NCBI GenBank assembly: GCA_041485845.1
Contig: JBGPKH010000219.1
Coordinates: 1-12,387, forward strand
Direction: 5' to 3'
From: OMOG01 sp041485845
GTDB taxonomy: Bacteria > Acidobacteriota > Terriglobia > Bryobacterales > Bryobacteraceae
DNA length: 12,387 nucleotides
Under the pieces are notes generated by a model. The model saw only the letters and a list, made by a program, of their open reading frames with translations. It made no database searches and was not told the DNA's origin. Below, in pieces: positions 12,355-12,387 of this stretch; the first letter of the stretch is position 1; the number at the start of each line of letters is the position of its first letter. Both the position numbers and the translations under genes were made by a program.

Positions 12355-12387
12355 GAGCGCTCGCCATTCTTCTCGGTGTATGTGGGG
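12351..12387 (+). CDS. Start of a third gene in the Rieske/cytochrome b operon (cut by window)
   Basis: ATG 12351 overlaps the cytochrome b stop as ATGA. Only about 12 codons are visible, MRALAILLGVCG, which look like the beginning of a signal peptide or lipoprotein signal. In such operons the third gene usually encodes a c-type cytochrome, which would fit an exported protein. That identity is inferred from context only. Confidence 0.55.
   Translation, partial: MRALAILLGVCG

Overview
The window is GC-rich with dense gene packing. It looks like Acidobacteriota, probably a Solibacter/Bryobacter-type lineage. The clues are a FecR/DUF6600 Trp-rich secreted protein, a remnant of a PEGA-less 'GAGGMGEV'-type Ser/Thr kinase, a lone MreB/Hsp70-fold ATPase, and GGAGTCA heptamer repeats between genes. 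This assignment is inference from gene style; no marker gene is present.

Layout. Positions 1-1800 (minus) hold most of a secreted FecR/DUF6600 protein that runs off the left edge in a 40-residue Pro/Gln repeat. Positions 1830-2003 (minus) hold a possible 57-residue four-cysteine peptide with a good ribosome-binding site. Positions 2078-8578 (minus) are one tightly packed set of ten genes. In transcription order these are: a small membrane protein, an SRPBCC protein, a KAS III-like synthase, a thioester-reductase-like SDR, carrier protein 1, a seryl-tRNA-synthetase-like amino acid:carrier-protein ligase, a SAM methyltransferase, two different ferritin-like diiron proteins and carrier protein 2. 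Nearly every junction overlaps or is separated by 1-14 bases. Positions 8579-9267 contain no convincing gene, but they hold a symmetrical hairpin/heptamer element (8775-9109). Positions 9268-10266 (minus) encode the actin-fold ATPase. Positions 10489-10697 (plus) are a broken Ser/Thr kinase N-terminus. Positions 10821-12387 (plus) are the start of a quinol:acceptor oxidoreductase operon: Rieske protein, one-piece b6/IV-type cytochrome b, and the first codons of a next gene.

How the genes may work together. The main interest is the ten-gene set. It has the parts of a small non-NRPS, non-modular pathway. The ligase would activate an amino acid and load it on the phosphopantetheine arm of a carrier protein. 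One or both diiron enzymes would oxidise the carrier-bound substrate and the methyltransferase would modify it. The KAS III-like enzyme would condense or transfer it, and the NAD(P)-dependent SDR would reduce it or release it. The enzyme families are read from visible motifs; the order of steps, the substrate and the product are inference. I recognise no known pathway with this exact combination. No transporter, regulator or phosphopantetheinyl transferase is seen in the window.
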